Part shown: positions 34,401-35,131 of the stretch, in pieces
Position numbering within the stretch: the stretch's first letter is position 1
Layout: every line of letters starts with the position of its first letter
Position numbers and translations under genes: made by a program
Origin: Candidatus Eisenbacteria bacterium
GTDB taxonomy: Bacteria > Eisenbacteria > RBG-16-71-46
Direction: 5' to 3'
NCBI GenBank assembly: GCA_013140805.1
Contig: JABFRW010000125.1
Location: 1-35,131 of the forward strand
DNA: 35,131 bases
The notes under the pieces: model-generated
The model's input: the letters and a program-made list of their open reading frames with translations, nothing else
Told to the model about the DNA's origin: nothing
The model's database searches: none

Positions 34401-34643
34401 GCGCCCTCGGGCGAGCAGTTCGAGCGCAAGCGCGAGCGAGTTCGAGTCCGCGGGAGTCGCGCGCTCGGCGCGCGCGAGTGCGAGGTGCGCAAGGCTCTCG
34501 GCGGGCGCCCACTGCCGGAGTCCCTGCAGTCGCGCGGACTCGGCGAGCTCTGCGTCTGGTGCCGCGCGTGATGCGCCCGGCGGGCACAACGCGACCCCTG
34601 CCATGACACACAATAACTTTGCGATGCTCAGGATTCGGCGCAT
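31470..34643 (-). CDS. Exported TPR / CHAT-domain caspase-like protease
   Basis: 1057 residues from ATG 34643 (GGAG 9 bases upstream). A signal peptide (MRRILSIAKLL..., cleavage about SRA/AP, residue 27) precedes ~650 residues of helical TPR-like repeats rich in Leu/Ala/Arg, such as LLRAAETWQAVGAAGA and SLSSLEKNRGDMAQSVEWLE. The CHAT domain occupies about 690-1057, with IHVVSGPLDDLPWLALPV, the catalytic His motif LLHVATHGVV (His867) and the catalytic Cys motif VVLSACHSGAG (Cys964). It ends in HPFYWAAFTATGP, the standard CHAT C-terminus. CHAT proteins are caspase/separase-like cysteine peptidases. With a signal peptide this one should act outside the cytoplasm. A second CHAT gene lies 35 bases upstream on the same strand. 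Confidence 0.9.
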   Translation of the reverse strand: MRRILSIAKLLCVMAGVALCPPGASRAAPDAELAESARLQGLRQWAPAESLAHLALARAERATPADSNSLALALELLARGRQTQGLYRDTLVLEWGTRLVRIREASISRDPLALADAELLLSRILGGYERYGEAPSHLARARALRASRSAAIDSRSSDSLLAEVDLVSGQLLRRAGELANAEVELRRALTVHERFATSRTRLLGLVYSELGGVLVGLQRLDEAQPILLRAAETWQAVGAAGASQLAGTFGSLSSLEKNRGDMAQSVEWLERAVEASERLLGENARSTLIHRLNLGSRLIEFGDHVAARRRLEPLVTPLEALFGAGHSTTETARSMLGIACFADGDTVSALRYLAASLAAMENRPGNHAAGVAFALQWQAVILRDRGDLEGSRRAVELALEQCRPLGATEGPMRVDLELLKMSVLAKQGALTPLATEVAEVSALVDSFELTGTPVEARARVAQAIALRRLGAPDSAWKTALAADAMSRAQMAFNASRLPDRQALGLSVQWSEALPQLTDLVRTRDPGAAAIAWDRSQRWRGWWNRERELRRPPQGGLDTARTGAHARWVAAERHYAERIVSDADSMRHPSVSARLERARAAAEQAEGRYRATEARGGMPRPASEPRLDEILAHLAPDEALVAFAEAVDDTASRLVAFVAHGAPARVELVSLGPLRTARATSARWLRALSEPPSARASAAERELRVLGRACRERLWDPLAAVLADARTIHVVSGPLDDLPWLALPVGAREYLVDTNRTIGVIEAERDLLTPRAATSNGRAITFGGPAFDQAPATGAAPLLALASRGAANPCMPFPRLEALPAATAEALDVAATLGTGPDHALVLTGAEASEGSFKREAPGHTLLHVATHGVVLGDTCATAAPGRRGVGGLTATSSRTSKRRRPVAEPIAEADKPSPWLARRVWLAFAGANHAGESNDPDGNDGMLTAEEVVTLDLRGVEWVVLSACHSGAGADWSKEGALGMRRAFHLAGARTVIASHWSIEDQAAREWMRALYQARAAGALGGAEAVAKACRATLEARRQSRRTTHPFYWAAFTATGP

Positions 34644-34678
34644 TCGCCGCACTCCGCTCGAAGGACGGTGAGATTCGG

Positions 34679-35131
34679 CTACGGGCCGCTCGCGGTGAAC
34701 GCGGCCCAGTAGAACGGGTGCGTGGTGCGTTTGGACTTCCGGCGTGCGGCGAGCACCGTGCGGCTCGCCTGACGGAGCGCCTCGCCGGTCGATCGATGCG
34801 CGGAGTCGGGCCGCGCATAGAGCGCGCGCATCCAGTCGCGGGTCGATTCGTCGGCGACCGACCATTCGCTCGCGATCACGGTGCGAGCACCCGCCATGCG
34901 AAAGGCGCGGCGCATGCCGAGCGAGCCCTCGCGTGGCCACTCTTCGCCGAGTCCCGACTGACAGGCCGAGAGCACCACCCACTCCACTCCTCGCAGATCG
35001 AGTGCGGCGACTTCTTCGAGCGTCAGCAGTCCCTCGTTCTCGTCGGTGGCATTCGAGCGTGCCCCATTCGCGCCCGCGAGCGCCAGCCACACCTGCCGGC
35101 CCCGCAGCGAGGCGGCCGGCGGCGACGGCGC
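34679..35131 (-). CDS. CHAT-domain protease, C-terminal part, cut by window edge
   Basis: The frame is open for 151 codons from the right edge to the stop at 34679; the 5' part lies outside. It covers the last part of a CHAT domain, including VWLALAGANGA, LTLEEVAALDLRGVEWVV, the catalytic Cys motif LSACQSGLGEEW, MRRAFRMAGARTVIASEWSV and the terminal HPFYWAAFTASGP. The catalytic His lies beyond the window edge. It is very similar to the same region of the downstream protein (31470-34643), so the two genes are tandem paralogues, 35 bases apart and probably cotranscribed. Whether this copy also has TPR repeats and a signal peptide cannot be seen. Confidence 0.88.
   Translation of the reverse strand, partial: APSPPAASLRGRQVWLALAGANGARSNATDENEGLLTLEEVAALDLRGVEWVVLSACQSGLGEEWPREGSLGMRRAFRMAGARTVIASEWSVADESTRDWMRALYARPDSAHRSTGEALRQASRTVLAARRKSKRTTHPFYWAAFTASGP

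Noticed and set aside
31470-35131. Reading the CHAT/WYL area as an anti-phage defence island
   Set aside because: The CHAT protein has a signal peptide, there is no nuclease, CRISPR or toxin gene in view, and the WYL gene pairs better with the divergent DUF1579-like gene. The region beyond the window could change this.

Overview
This is a roughly two-thirds-GC window from the chromosome of a Gram-negative-type bacterium: there are four lipoprotein genes, a small outer-membrane beta-barrel and several exported enzymes. Gene content (two very large HExxH metalloproteases, a giant GreA, a cyanophycin operon, an NYN-domain protein, a Ycf48-like propeller lipoprotein) points to an uncultured lineage near Eisenbacteria, Gemmatimonadota or the former Deltaproteobacteria. 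That placement is inference; no rRNA or tRNA gene is present to test it. I see no insertion sequence, prophage, CRISPR array or integration site, so it reads as ordinary chromosomal backbone.

Layout. 1-3.0 kb: the start of a leucyl aminopeptidase gene (runs off the left edge) diverges from a glycine-zipper lipoprotein and a second unknown lipoprotein. 3.0-5.0 kb (minus): YacP-like NYN protein and an Ig/Ycf48-like propeller lipoprotein. 5.2-7.5 kb: NatA/NatB-type ABC exporter. 7.5-7.9 kb: structured non-coding stretch ending in a strong terminator. 7.9-9.7 kb: glutamine-dependent NAD synthetase. 9.8-11.7 kb (minus): lipoprotein, beta-barrel protein and a B3/4-domain protein. 12.1-15.5 kb: a ~900-residue GreA-family protein divergent from cob(I)alamin adenosyltransferase. 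16.0-17.3 kb: an unusual Rho. 17.5-17.65 kb: candidate small RNA. 17.7-24.1 kb (minus): two paralogous exported metalloproteases flanking elongation factor P. 24.4-29.8 kb: cyanophycinase, cyanophycin synthetase and a Mur-ligase-only relative. 29.9-31.5 kb: small DUF1579-like protein divergent from a WYL regulator. 31.5-35.1 kb (minus): two tandem TPR/CHAT protease genes, the second cut by the right edge.

Working together: the cyanophycinase, synthetase and Mur-like genes form a storage-polymer operon (co-directional, short gaps, a 4-base overlap). The ABC ATPase and permease overlap by 4 bases. The beta-barrel and lipoprotein genes are 11 bases apart. Transcription and translation factors (Rho, GreA, EF-P) are all present, and each departs from the textbook form: Rho lacks its usual RNA-binding cold-shock domain, GreA carries a huge N-terminal extension with a CarD/Tudor-like segment, and EF-P has Asn where the modified Lys or Arg normally sits. 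Several genes lack a Shine-Dalgarno sequence and have a TAGNCT-type -10 element immediately upstream, suggesting leaderless transcripts.
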